From NCBI GenBank assembly GCA_030037265.1, contig JASHRQ010000072.1, forward strand, positions 1-32,505: a stretch of DNA of 32,505 nt, read 5' to 3'. The notes beneath the pieces are model-generated. The model had not been told where the DNA came from, searched no databases, and saw nothing but the letters and a program-made list of their open reading frames with translations. The stretch comes from Thermoplasmata archaeon (GTDB taxonomy: Archaea; Thermoplasmatota; Thermoplasmata; Lutacidiplasmatales; UBA184). The position numbers and the translations under genes are program-made. Below, one piece after another: positions 9,540 through 16,707 of this stretch; the stretch's first letter is position 1; every line of letters begins with the position of its first letter.

Positions 9540-10909
9540 ATGAACGCAGCAGACCTGGATCCGACCGGAAGAAAGACTCGCTACGGACCAGGCTCCCGAT
9601 TCCGCAGGATCGTTCTCACCGTCGTCATTGCCGTAGGATTGGTCATCGCCGGGGGCTGGGTTCGTACTTCGTTCTGATCCACTACGCGGGGAACGGAGAA
9701 GTCGTCCGTGACGACGGACCGACGCTGTACCAGGCGCTCCGCGCGGTCAACCAGTCGGTCAAGGCAACGCCGGGTGGCCCATGGACCCTTTCGCAACTGT
9801 ACGGTGTCGCGAGCCCCGTTCCGACCGACCCCAGTTCGTGGGGGTGGGGGCCGTACGATGCCGTACTGAGTTCCTGTCAATCCGCGTTCAACGGGCTCAC
9901 GCTCTGGAACGGAACGATTCCGTTGTTCGACGGCACTTACAACTCTGGGACCGCACCATTTTGGCAGTTCGTCTTCTTTTCCAATGCGACCCAGCAGCTG
10001 CTGATTGCCACGGACGTGCTGGGGATACCGCATCTGTATCCTCCTATCGCGATGACGAGCGAGTGCGCGGAAAGTACCGGCCTTTCCGTGAAGCCGTGGG
10101 GCATGAGCCAACTCTTCGACTTTGCCCACGGCGGGTTCCCCGGCAACAGTCCAGGAATGGCGAACGCAGCTTGGGTCTCCCTCGCGAGACAGTGGGCGGC
10201 CGGGCTCCAACACCGCCCGACGGAGATGTTCGTCATGGGGGCCGCGCAGTTCGGTTCGGGTCAGCCTCCCGACACCATGACGATGTTCTATACCTGCGGT
10301 ACCCCGGGTGGGGCAGGCGCGACTCCAGGACTCGACGTATTTGCGGGCCCGCCCGGCGATCCGGGGGACACCGCGACGGTCATCGGCTCATTCGATTACA
10401 AGATTGGATGCACGCCGACGGCGAACAACTTCACCGCAATCCCCATTCGCGTCAACTTCTCCAACACTACGGAACTCTCGGGGGTCTCCGCGTCCGTGGT
10501 TCAAACAAAGTTTCAGTTCGAATTGGACGGTGCCCCGCCGTTCAACGGGCCCGGATACGACACCGTGGGCATCACGAGCTGGATGACGCAGCTGAACCTA
10601 ACGCTCTCGAACGGCTCAGCCCTGCCGGTGGCGAAATCGGGCTGTTCGGCCTGGGTGCCGTCCGTAAGCAGCTGCGTGCCGAGCACCTCGGGCTGGTACG
10701 CCGTGCTGTTTTCACCGGACAGTGAATGGGAGGGAAGCTACGCGGCGACCTCGTCCGGCGCGGGCTGGAGCTATCCGGTGCTTCCGATCGCAAACAATGA
10801 AACGATCGCCCTAGTGATTCCGTCCGACTGGAACGTTGCCGGCGACACGCTAGAGATTACGTCGACGACCGCGAGCCTACCGCTCTCGGGCGCTGTCGTC
10901 ATCTCCTGA
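9540..10909 (+). pseudogene. Membrane-anchored surface protein split by a 1-base frameshift
   Basis: The ATG at 9540 opens a frame giving a basic N-terminus and one membrane segment (RRIVLTVVIAVGLVIAGG, residues 22-39). It then hits a stop at about 9674. The rest of the protein continues without interruption in another frame, from GLGSYFVLIHYAGNG to the stop at 10909. One extra G in the run GGGGG (9651-9655) would join the two parts into a 456-residue protein reading IAGGLGSYFVLIHYAG. The large domain is rich in Ser, Thr, Gly and Asn and has many N-glycosylation sequons (NQS, NGT, NAT, NFT, NFS, NTT, NLT, NGS) and about six scattered cysteines. This suggests an extracellular domain behind an N-terminal anchor. 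I do not recognise the family. The break may be a sequencing error, a true mutation or a frameshifting site. A three-codon mini-frame (M-A-R-stop, from 9532) overlaps the ATG. Codon use is less GC-biased than in the neighbours. Confidence 0.65.
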
Positions 10910-11031
10910 ACCGCCCTAATGCGTCCCGTGCGACGTCCCTCGCCATGGACTGGGCGGCCGGTCCACTTCAATCGGCCAGCGCGAATTTGCCGAAAGCCTC
11001 AAAGAGCCGGCCCGATAGTCGCCGTGGGCGC

Positions 11032-11133
11032 GCTCCCGTAGTCTAGTGGTCAAGGATAGGGGCCTCTCGAGCCCCTGACGCGGGTTCAAATCCGGACGGG
11101 ACGTCCCGGCCGGTGAAAGTCCCGCCGGGAGCA
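11032..11133 (+). tRNA. tRNA-Glu (anticodon CTC) with a T-loop intron
   Basis: Acceptor strand GCTCCCG (11032-11038) pairs perfectly with CGGGAGC (11126-11132), with discriminator A at 11133 and no encoded CCA. T8 is 11039. The D arm uses GTC/GAT with AGTGGT in the loop. The anticodon stem GGGGC/GCCCC (11059-11063, 11071-11075) closes loop CTCTCGA, giving anticodon CTC at 11066-11068, which decodes GAG. The T stem is GCGGG/CCCGC only if 29 nt (11091-11119) are removed; the mature loop is then TTCAAAT. Read without splicing, the T stem and the end of the acceptor stem both mispair. A weak BRE/TATA-like run (CGAAAGCCTCAAAG, 10991-11004) lies about 30 bp upstream. Confidence 0.93.
11091..11119 (+). 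other. 29-nt bulge-helix-bulge intron at tRNA position 59/60
   Basis: The precursor folds into a textbook bulge-helix-bulge. The outer helix is the T stem GCGGG/CCCGC. The central 4-bp helix is TTCA (exon, 11085-11088) with TGAA (intron, 11114-11117). The two 3-nt bulges are AAT (11089-11091) and AGT (11118-11120). The inner helix is CCGG/CCGG (11092-11095, 11110-11113), topped by CGGG-ACGT-CCCG. Cutting between bulge nucleotides 2 and 3 on both strands joins TTCAAA to TCCCGC and restores a normal 7-nt T loop. Most archaeal tRNA introns lie at 37/38, so this is a non-canonical position. Confidence 0.92.
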
Positions 11134-11157
11134 CGTCCTCTTCCCGCCGGACCTCAC

Positions 11158-11165
11158 GAGGAGGT
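11158..11165 (+). promoter_or_regulatory. Ribosome-binding site deciding a TTG start
   Basis: GAGGAGGT is a strong Shine-Dalgarno match lying 10 nt ahead of an in-frame TTG at 11176. No ATG is available near the family's usual N-terminus, so this site is the best guide to the start of the deacylase gene. Confidence 0.5.
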
Positions 11166-11175
11166 AGCAGAGTCT

Positions 11176-12081
11176 TTGGCTGCGACCGGTTCCGGCGCGG
11201 TAGCCGGGGTGGGTTCGCGGTTAAGCTCCCGTGCGCCTCTGGCGCGCGGGGGAACCGTCCTGGACCGCCGCTACCTCATTGTGGTCAGCGAAGCCGACGC
11301 GGTCGCCGTGGAGATTGCCCGTCACTGGGGGACCCCTCCGTCGACGGGCGAGTTCGTCGACGGGACTCCGCTCCGATCCCTCTCCGACGCCGTCCTGCTC
11401 CTTCGCCGCCGTCCGCTGCACGTCGAGGACTCGGAGCTCGGCGCCCAGCTGGGGTCGGTCGTGCCCGACCTGCCGATCGTCTTCCCATCCCGCCACCGGA
11501 GCGAGAGCCGGATCGCCTGCGTAACCGTGCACGCGCTAGGCAACCTCGGCGAGGTGGCGGAGCTCGGGGGCGAGCCCCGTCGGGTCGTTCCGGCGGCGCC
11601 GCGGCTCATGGCCGACGCCCTGCGCGAATTCCACGGCGTCGCGGCCACGGTGGGCCTCCCGGCCTCGTACGAGGCGACCCACCACGGTCCGCTGCTCCAC
11701 CAGCCGGCGTTCTTCGCCGAGATCGCGGAGTCCGTGCCCCCGGGGCCCCGCGCGACACTCTCCCGCGCGGTCGCGGAGGTGCTGGCGGACCTGGACGAGG
11801 ACCCGGCGGACCGGGTCGCGATCGGCGTCGGCGGGGGCCACTACGCCCCGCACTTCACCGAGCTCGCCCTCGGTCGACGCTGGGCGTTCGGCCACATCGT
11901 TTCCCGGCACGCCGGGGAGACCGTGAACGCCGAGGTCGTGGAGCGGCTCCGGGCCGCCACCCCCGGCAGCGACGGCGCGCTCTTCCAGCGCGTATCGGAC
12001 GCCGACGACCCGGTGTGGGCCGGGCTCGGTCCCCGCCTCCGCGACGCGGACGCCCCGCGCCGCCCCACCGGGAGCGCGTGA
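11176..12081 (+). CDS. dtdA: D-aminoacyl-tRNA deacylase, archaeal DTD2 type
   Basis: This enzyme hydrolyses D-aminoacyl-tRNAs in the cytoplasm so that D-amino acids are recycled and not incorporated. Family hallmarks appear in order: LIVVSEADAVAVEIARHW, PSRHRSESR, VTVHALGN, EATHHGP, FFAEIAES, GVGGGHYAPHFTEL and FGHIVSRHA. The TTG start gives 301 residues. The family core begins about 30 residues in, so an N-terminal extension of Ser, Gly and Ala is predicted. An in-frame GTG at 11209 is an alternative but has no ribosome-binding site. The gene starts 43 bp after the tRNA-Glu end and could share its transcript. It converges on the small regulator gene with 2 bp between stops. Confidence 0.88.
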   Translation: MAATGSGAVAGVGSRLSSRAPLARGGTVLDRRYLIVVSEADAVAVEIARHWGTPPSTGEFVDGTPLRSLSDAVLLLRRRPLHVEDSELGAQLGSVVPDLPIVFPSRHRSESRIACVTVHALGNLGEVAELGGEPRRVVPAAPRLMADALREFHGVAATVGLPASYEATHHGPLLHQPAFFAEIAESVPPGPRATLSRAVAEVLADLDEDPADRVAIGVGGGHYAPHFTELALGRRWAFGHIVSRHAGETVNAEVVERLRAATPGSDGALFQRVSDADDPVWAGLGPRLRDADAPRRPTGSA

Positions 12082-12083
12082 GT

Positions 12084-12350
12084 TCAGTCGCTCTCGGACC
12101 GCCGCTTGCCGGGGCGCTGATACATCACGGCGCCGCTCCGGTAGACCGCCTTGCCGATGCGTAGCGTCTGGGCCGAGGCGAACCGCGGCGCCTTCTCCGC
12201 CACCATCATGCTCTCGACGACCTGGCGGAACAGCGCGCTCTGGTTGATCTCCGGGTGGCGCTCCAGGAACTCGTTCTCCGTCGGCGTGATGGTGATGTTC
12301 TTCCGCAGCATCCCACCCACGTCGGTCCGGGCGCGGGGCTTTCCGGGCAT
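12084..12350 (-). CDS. Small ribbon-helix-helix-like DNA-binding protein
   Basis: This 88-residue basic protein has a segment near its start (KNITITPTENEFLERHPE, then INQSALFRQVVESMM) that fits a ribbon-helix-helix repressor: a beta strand, a helix, a turn, and a second helix. RHH proteins bind DNA as dimers through the paired strands. The remainder (APRFASAQTLRIGKAVYRS) is basic and unrecognised. A GTG at 12362 could add four residues. The ATG at 12350 is preferred because a perfect TATA box lies 25-30 bp upstream, making a leaderless message likely. The target is unknown; the adjacent M16 peptidase genes are candidates. Confidence 0.68.
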   Translation of the reverse strand: MPGKPRARTDVGGMLRKNITITPTENEFLERHPEINQSALFRQVVESMMVAEKAPRFASAQTLRIGKAVYRSGAVMYQRPGKRRSESD

Positions 12351-12371
12351 GGGCCACCCCACGAGGTCTCA

Positions 12372-12381
12372 GTATATATAC
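12372..12381 (-). promoter_or_regulatory. TATA box for the RHH-like gene
   Basis: GTATATATAC is palindromic and the most AT-rich site in the neighbourhood. Its centre lies about 27 bp from the ATG at 12350. It sits in the gap after the M16 peptidase stop, so the regulator has its own promoter. Confidence 0.72.
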
Positions 12382-12403
12382 GTATTCGCGGACGCGGTTC
12401 CGG

Positions 12404-13618
12404 TCAGCCGCGCGCCGGCGCGGGACCGACCGTGACCGTCCGCATCCGGGCGGGAGACCAGGCGGCGGCCGCCGCGTCCCGGATCTCCCGCGGACGGACG
12501 GCCCGCAGCCGCTCCGGCCACGTGAGGTAGTAGTCGGTCGGCAACCGGTAGTAGGCCACCTCGGCGGCGAGCTCGTGGACGTCGGCGGTCGTCTCGAGCG
12601 CGAGCGGCATCGAGGCGAGGAGGCTCTCCCGGATCCGCCCGAGCTCGCTCGACGGGATCGACTCGTCCGACAGGCGGCGGACCTCGGCGCGCAGCGCGTT
12701 CGCGACCCGGTCACGCGAGGACGGGTGGGTGCCGGCCCGGGCCTGCCAGTAGCCGCCCCATCGCATCGCCTCGAGCTCGCTCGACGCGTGATACGCGAGC
12801 CCCATCCGTTCCCGGATCCCCTGGAACAGACGCGAGAGGAGCGGGCGCCCGCCGAGCACCTCGTTGGCGAGCAGGAGCGGCAGGTAGCGAGCGTCCGACC
12901 GGGGCACCGACGGCCCTCCGACCCGTACCTCGACCTGGCTCTGGCCGGCGATCACGATGTCGCGCCGGTCCGGCGACGACGCCGGGCGTTCCGGGAGGGG
13001 CGGGTCGGCCGGGGGAGCTCGAAGACTCCCGTCGGAGAGAATCCGATCCACCCGGCGTCGGACGGCGGGAGGGGGGACTGACGAAGTGACCACGATGGCC
13101 GAGCTCCGCGAGAGGAAGTGGTCCCGGTGGAACCGGCGTACCGCGTCGCGCGTGAGGCGGCGGAGGCTGGACGCCCGGCCCAATCCGGTCGAGCGGTACG
13201 GATGCCCTCGGGGAAAGAGGTCGCCCAGCAGTTCCCGACGCGACCGGAGGTCGGGTTGCGCGGCCTCGCGCAACTGACGTTCCCGGAGCTGTTGGCGGAC
13301 CCGCGCGACCTCCGCCTCCGCGAACGCGGGTCGGAGGATCGCGTCCGCCAGGAGCTCCAGTAGCGGCTCCCACGCGTCCTGCGGCCCCCAGACCGTCACC
13401 TCCGCGGACTCCGGGTCGGTGTGGCTCGTCAACGTGGCGGAGTATCGGTCGAGGAGCCGGGCTAGCTCCTTCCGGGGGTGACGGTCGGTGCTCTGTACCG
13501 AGAGCCGCGAGGCGAGCGCCGCGAGCCCTTCCGCCCCGGGCGGGTCATAGCCCCAGCCGGCGGGTGCGATCAGCGTCGCCGAGAACGACGGCGCGCCGGC
13601 GGGGGCCGCCTGGAGCAC
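12404..13618 (-). CDS. M16 peptidase, non-catalytic subunit
   Basis: This 404-residue protein has the two-domain M16 fold but lacks the HxxEH zinc site: the equivalent region reads GAEGLAALASRL. It keeps the arginine/tyrosine segment typical of partner subunits (IRERMGLAYHASSELEAM). In bacterial and archaeal M16B pairs such a subunit dimerises with a zinc-bearing partner to form a closed chamber that degrades peptides. The partner gene lies directly upstream, ending 55 bp before this start, so the two form an operon. The GTG at 13618 is the only start available before the conserved core and has no clear ribosome-binding site, so the exact N-terminus is uncertain. Confidence 0.82.
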   Translation of the reverse strand: MLQAAPAGAPSFSATLIAPAGWGYDPPGAEGLAALASRLSVQSTDRHPRKELARLLDRYSATLTSHTDPESAEVTVWGPQDAWEPLLELLADAILRPAFAEAEVARVRQQLRERQLREAAQPDLRSRRELLGDLFPRGHPYRSTGLGRASSLRRLTRDAVRRFHRDHFLSRSSAIVVTSSVPPPAVRRRVDRILSDGSLRAPPADPPLPERPASSPDRRDIVIAGQSQVEVRVGGPSVPRSDARYLPLLLANEVLGGRPLLSRLFQGIRERMGLAYHASSELEAMRWGGYWQARAGTHPSSRDRVANALRAEVRRLSDESIPSSELGRIRESLLASMPLALETTADVHELAAEVAYYRLPTDYYLTWPERLRAVRPREIRDAAAAAWSPARMRTVTVGPAPARG

Positions 13619-13673
13619 GAGGTCCGGTCCGGCATCGGTCGGGGCGCGGTCGAGCCGGAGGGGATCTCGCCGG

Positions 13674-14993
13674 TCAGCCGCCGTGGCCGCCTCCCTCGGG
13701 CTCGTATCGCACGCACACGGACCGTTCGCGACGGAAGAGCCGCCGGGCCTCGGACCGGACGTCGTCCGGACGGAGCCGGACGAGGGCCCGTCGAAGCTTC
13801 CCTTCCAGCGCGAGGGACCCGTAGGCGGCGAACCATCCCAAACGGAACGCCGCGGCGCTGCTTCCCTCGTACGCCAGCGCGGCGCTCCGCGCGAGCATCG
13901 CGCGGGCGGTCGAGAGTTCCGCGCGCGTCGGACCGTTCCGGCCGATCCGCTCGACCTCGCGGAGGATGGCCTCCTCCAGGCGGTCCAGCGGGATGCCCGG
14001 GGCCGCCTGCGCCTGGATGTCGAACAGGCCGGGGTACAACCGGGGCCGATACTCGCTCGACGCGCGGACGGCGAGTCCGGGTTCGACGAGCGCGCGATAG
14101 AGCCGAGACGCCGGATGCTCTCCCGAGCGGCCGCCGAACGGCCGCGGGCTGAACAGGCCGGTCTCGCCGCCCAGCAGGAGGTCGAGCATCATCGCCGCCG
14201 GAGCCCGCGCGTCTCGAATCGGCGGAGCCGGCCAGGCGAACGACAGGAGCGGCGTCGAGCCCGGGCCGGTGAGCTCGGCCCGTCGGGGCCCGCTCGGCTC
14301 CGGTTCCCGGTCTCCGACGATCGGATTCTCCCCCGTTGCGCGGAGGCCACCGAACCGACGGACGATCGCCCGGCGAAGCGTCGGGGGATCGAACCCTCCC
14401 GCCACTGTGAGGATCGCGTTGCGGGGTCCGTAGAATCTCCGGTAGTAGTCGCCGAGCGCCGAGGTGGGCATCGACCGCATGTCCTCCGCGTAGCCGAGCG
14501 GGTCCCAGCGGTACGGATGGCGGCGGTAGGCGAGCGAGAGCAGCTCCTCCTCCACCCGAAACTCGGCGCGGTTCTCGTTCCCCTCCCGTTCCGAGAGCAC
14601 CACCTGACGCTCCCGTTCCGCCTCCGTCGGGTCGACCCGGGCGTCGAGCATCCGGTCGGCCTCGATCCGGAGCGGGACGTCCACGCGCTCGCGCGGCACG
14701 GTCGCGAAGTACGCCGTGAAGTCGGTGTCGGTGAAGGCATTGGATGTGCCACCGACCTCGAAGATCGCCCGGTCGATCTCGCCCTTCCGGAACTGGCGGG
14801 TGCCCTGGAACATCATGTGCTCCATCCAGTGGCTCACGCCCGTGATGCCGGGATGCTCGTTGACCGACCCCACCCGGTACCAGACCCAGACGCTCGTCGT
14901 CGGGCTGGCGGGTCGCAAGGCGAGGATCACCGAGAGGCCGTTGGCCAGCCGGAAGGTGGACACCCTCCCCGCGGCCCTCGAGGCGCTCGGCAC
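13674..14993 (-). CDS. M16 zinc metallopeptidase, catalytic subunit
   Basis: This 439-residue zinc peptidase shows the inverted zinc motif HWMEH (H55, E58, H59) and a third ligand 76 residues on (E135, in VVLSEREGNE), as in the pitrilysin, PqqF and mitochondrial processing peptidase family. The N-terminal strand FRLANGLSVIL and GITGVSHWMEHMMFQGT are typical. No signal peptide is seen, so it is probably cytoplasmic. A GTG start at 14993 lies about 25-30 bp after a TATA box (15016-15023), implying a leaderless message. A GTG at 14963 is a weaker alternative. It is transcribed with the downstream non-catalytic subunit. Confidence 0.9.
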   Translation of the reverse strand: MPSASRAAGRVSTFRLANGLSVILALRPASPTTSVWVWYRVGSVNEHPGITGVSHWMEHMMFQGTRQFRKGEIDRAIFEVGGTSNAFTDTDFTAYFATVPRERVDVPLRIEADRMLDARVDPTEAERERQVVLSEREGNENRAEFRVEEELLSLAYRRHPYRWDPLGYAEDMRSMPTSALGDYYRRFYGPRNAILTVAGGFDPPTLRRAIVRRFGGLRATGENPIVGDREPEPSGPRRAELTGPGSTPLLSFAWPAPPIRDARAPAAMMLDLLLGGETGLFSPRPFGGRSGEHPASRLYRALVEPGLAVRASSEYRPRLYPGLFDIQAQAAPGIPLDRLEEAILREVERIGRNGPTRAELSTARAMLARSAALAYEGSSAAAFRLGWFAAYGSLALEGKLRRALVRLRPDDVRSEARRLFRRERSVCVRYEPEGGGHGG

Positions 14994-15015
14994 GCGCGGC
15001 CCGGACCGGCGTCGC

Positions 15016-15023
15016 CATATAAC
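15016..15023 (-). promoter_or_regulatory. TATA box for the M16 peptidase operon
   Basis: The minus strand reads GTTATATG. Its centre is about 26 bp ahead of the GTG at 14993. It lies back-to-back with the TATA-like box of the lipid operon at 15070-15075. Confidence 0.62.
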
Positions 15024-15069
15024 GGGACGGAGGCGCGGAGTGGCCCCCCCGAGCCTTCCGAGGAAAATC

Positions 15070-15075
15070 GTTAAG
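15070..15075 (+). promoter_or_regulatory. TATA-like box for the lipid operon
   Basis: GTTAAG, preceded by the purine run GAGGAAAA, lies 25-30 bp ahead of the GTG at 15100, matching a leaderless start. The match is weaker than the other boxes in this window. Confidence 0.48.
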
Positions 15076-15099
15076 CGCGGGCCCCCACCATCGAGCGAC

Positions 15100-15948
15100 G
15101 TGCATCCGGCGTTGCGCATCGTCCGGCTGGGCAACACCGTGGTCTCGTTCGTCGGGACGGTCGTGGGCGGGCTGGCGGCCCGTGGGGTGGGGGTCCGGTT
15201 GCCGCCGGACCTCTGGTGGGCCGTGGTCCTCGCGGCGTTCTCGACGGCGTTCGTGACCGCGGGGGGGAACGTGATCAACGACCTCCGGGACCGGGAGTCC
15301 GACCGGGTCAACCATCCGGATCGGCCGCTCGTGACCGGCGAGCTGAGCGTCGGCGCGGCCCGCTGGGGCGCGGTCCTCTTGCTCGTCGGCTCGGTGGCAG
15401 TCGTCGGGCCCGTGGTCCCCCGGGCTCCCGGCCTCGCCGTCATCCTGGCCGCTGCGATCGGCGCGCTGCTCGCCTACGAGTTCCGGTTCAAATCGGCCGG
15501 GTTCGGGGGGAACCTGCTCGTCGCCTTCCTCACGGGCGCGGTCTTCCTGTACGGGGGGACCGCGGTGGGAGCCCCGCTCGTCGTGGTGCCGTTCGCGTTC
15601 ATGGCCTTCTTCGCGACGCTGAGCCGGGAGGTCATCAAGGACATGGAGGACGCCGCGGGCGACGTCGACCGGCGCACGCTGCCCCGGATCCGCGGGATGC
15701 CGTTCGCGGCGGTCACCGCGCGCGTGGCCGTGGGGATCGCGGTCGCGCTGAGCGCCGTGCCGTTCCTGTACGTTGTCTCGCCGGCGACGACCGCGGGAGC
15801 GGCCTATCTTGGCGTGGTCGCCCTGGCGGACGCGGTGTTCCTCGTTTCGGTCGCATGGCTGCCCGACCGGCTCCACCGGGAGCAATCGACCAGCAAGGGC
15901 GCGATGGCCGTCGCGCTGCTCGCGTTCCTCGCCGTGGCGTTCCGGTAG
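15100..15948 (+). CDS. Digeranylgeranylglyceryl phosphate synthase (UbiA family)
   Basis: This integral membrane prenyltransferase adds the second geranylgeranyl chain to geranylgeranylglyceryl phosphate, step two of archaeal ether-lipid synthesis. The first Asp-rich motif is NVINDLRDRESD (N57, D61, D64, D68) and the second is DMEDAAGDVD (D181, D184, D188). Together they bind the Mg-diphosphate. About eight or nine hydrophobic segments fill the 282 residues, the usual length. The frame is open upstream of the GTG, but the family starts at MHPALRIVRLGN and the promoter spacing supports this start. It is the first gene of a seven-gene operon. UbiA relatives make quinones and heme, but the lipid context favours this assignment. 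Confidence 0.9.
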   Translation: MHPALRIVRLGNTVVSFVGTVVGGLAARGVGVRLPPDLWWAVVLAAFSTAFVTAGGNVINDLRDRESDRVNHPDRPLVTGELSVGAARWGAVLLLVGSVAVVGPVVPRAPGLAVILAAAIGALLAYEFRFKSAGFGGNLLVAFLTGAVFLYGGTAVGAPLVVVPFAFMAFFATLSREVIKDMEDAAGDVDRRTLPRIRGMPFAAVTARVAVGIAVALSAVPFLYVVSPATTAGAAYLGVVALADAVFLVSVAWLPDRLHREQSTSKGAMAVALLAFLAVAFR

Positions 15949-15957
15949 GGGGACGGG

Positions 15958-16707
15958 ATGGGCAGGGTGCGGGAGTACCTCCGGGACCGGTTGCGGGACG
16001 GGCCGATCCATATGACGCTCATCGACCCGGACAAGTCGACCCCGGACGCCGCCGCCCGCGTCGCGGCGGCCGCCGCCCAGCTCGGCTCCAGCGCGATCAT
16101 GCTGGGCGGCTCCACGGGGATCTCCCCGGCGCGGATGACCGAGACCGCGCGCGCGGTGAAGGCCGCCGTGCAGCTCCCGACGATCATCTTCCCGGAGAGC
16201 CCGGCGTCGGTGACCCCGGCCGCGGACGCGATCTACTACATGAGCCTCCTCAACTCGCGCAGCGTCGACCGGGTGATCCGGATGCAGGCGCGCTCGGCGC
16301 TCGGCATCCGGCGGATCGGCCTCGAGCCGATCTCGCTGGGGTACATCGTCGTCGCCCCCGGGATGCGCGTGGGCGAGGTCGGCGAGGCCGACCCGGTGCC
16401 GCGGGACGACCCGACGCTGGCGCAATCGTACGCGCTGGCCGCGGAGTACCTCGGAATGGACCTGGTGTACCTCGAGGCCGGCTCCGGAGCGCCGGAACCG
16501 GTCCCGGCAACGATCGTGCGGGCCGTCCGCGAGGTGCTCTCGATCCCGTTGATCGTGGGGGGCGGCATCCGGTCCGCGGCCGACGCGACGGCGCTGCTCG
16601 ACGCCGGGGCCCAGGTGCTGGTCACCGGCACCGTGACCGAGGAGGAAGGGATCGGGCCCGCGATGGCCGGCATCCTCGAGGAGGTCCGGCGTCGCCGTGG
16701 CCGCTAG
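15958..16707 (+). CDS. Geranylgeranylglyceryl phosphate synthase
   Basis: This 249-residue TIM-barrel prenyltransferase joins sn-glycerol-1-phosphate to geranylgeranyl diphosphate, the first committed step of archaeal lipids. Visible motifs are HMTLIDPDK (18-26), the phosphate-site segments YLEAGSGAPEP (171-181) and IVGGGIRSAADA (199-210), and FPESPASVTPAADAIYYMS. The ATG is preceded by a G-rich ribosome-binding site. The gene begins 9 bp after the digeranylgeranyl synthase stop, so enzymes for steps one and two are translated together. Bacterial PcrB is related, but the context and the archaeal neighbours settle the role. Confidence 0.95.
   Translation: MGRVREYLRDRLRDGPIHMTLIDPDKSTPDAAARVAAAAAQLGSSAIMLGGSTGISPARMTETARAVKAAVQLPTIIFPESPASVTPAADAIYYMSLLNSRSVDRVIRMQARSALGIRRIGLEPISLGYIVVAPGMRVGEVGEADPVPRDDPTLAQSYALAAEYLGMDLVYLEAGSGAPEPVPATIVRAVREVLSIPLIVGGGIRSAADATALLDAGAQVLVTGTVTEEEGIGPAMAGILEEVRRRRGR

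Noticed and set aside
9190-9543. Plus-strand open frame of 117 codons ending on the surface-protein ATG
   Set aside because: Arg/Pro/Ser-rich composition with no protein-like pattern and no ribosome-binding site; only its overlap with the next ATG is suggestive.
11032-11107. Unspliced tRNA reading with the 3' end at about 11107
   Set aside because: The last two acceptor pairs and two T-stem pairs mismatch. All are repaired by the bulge-helix-bulge intron model ending at 11133.
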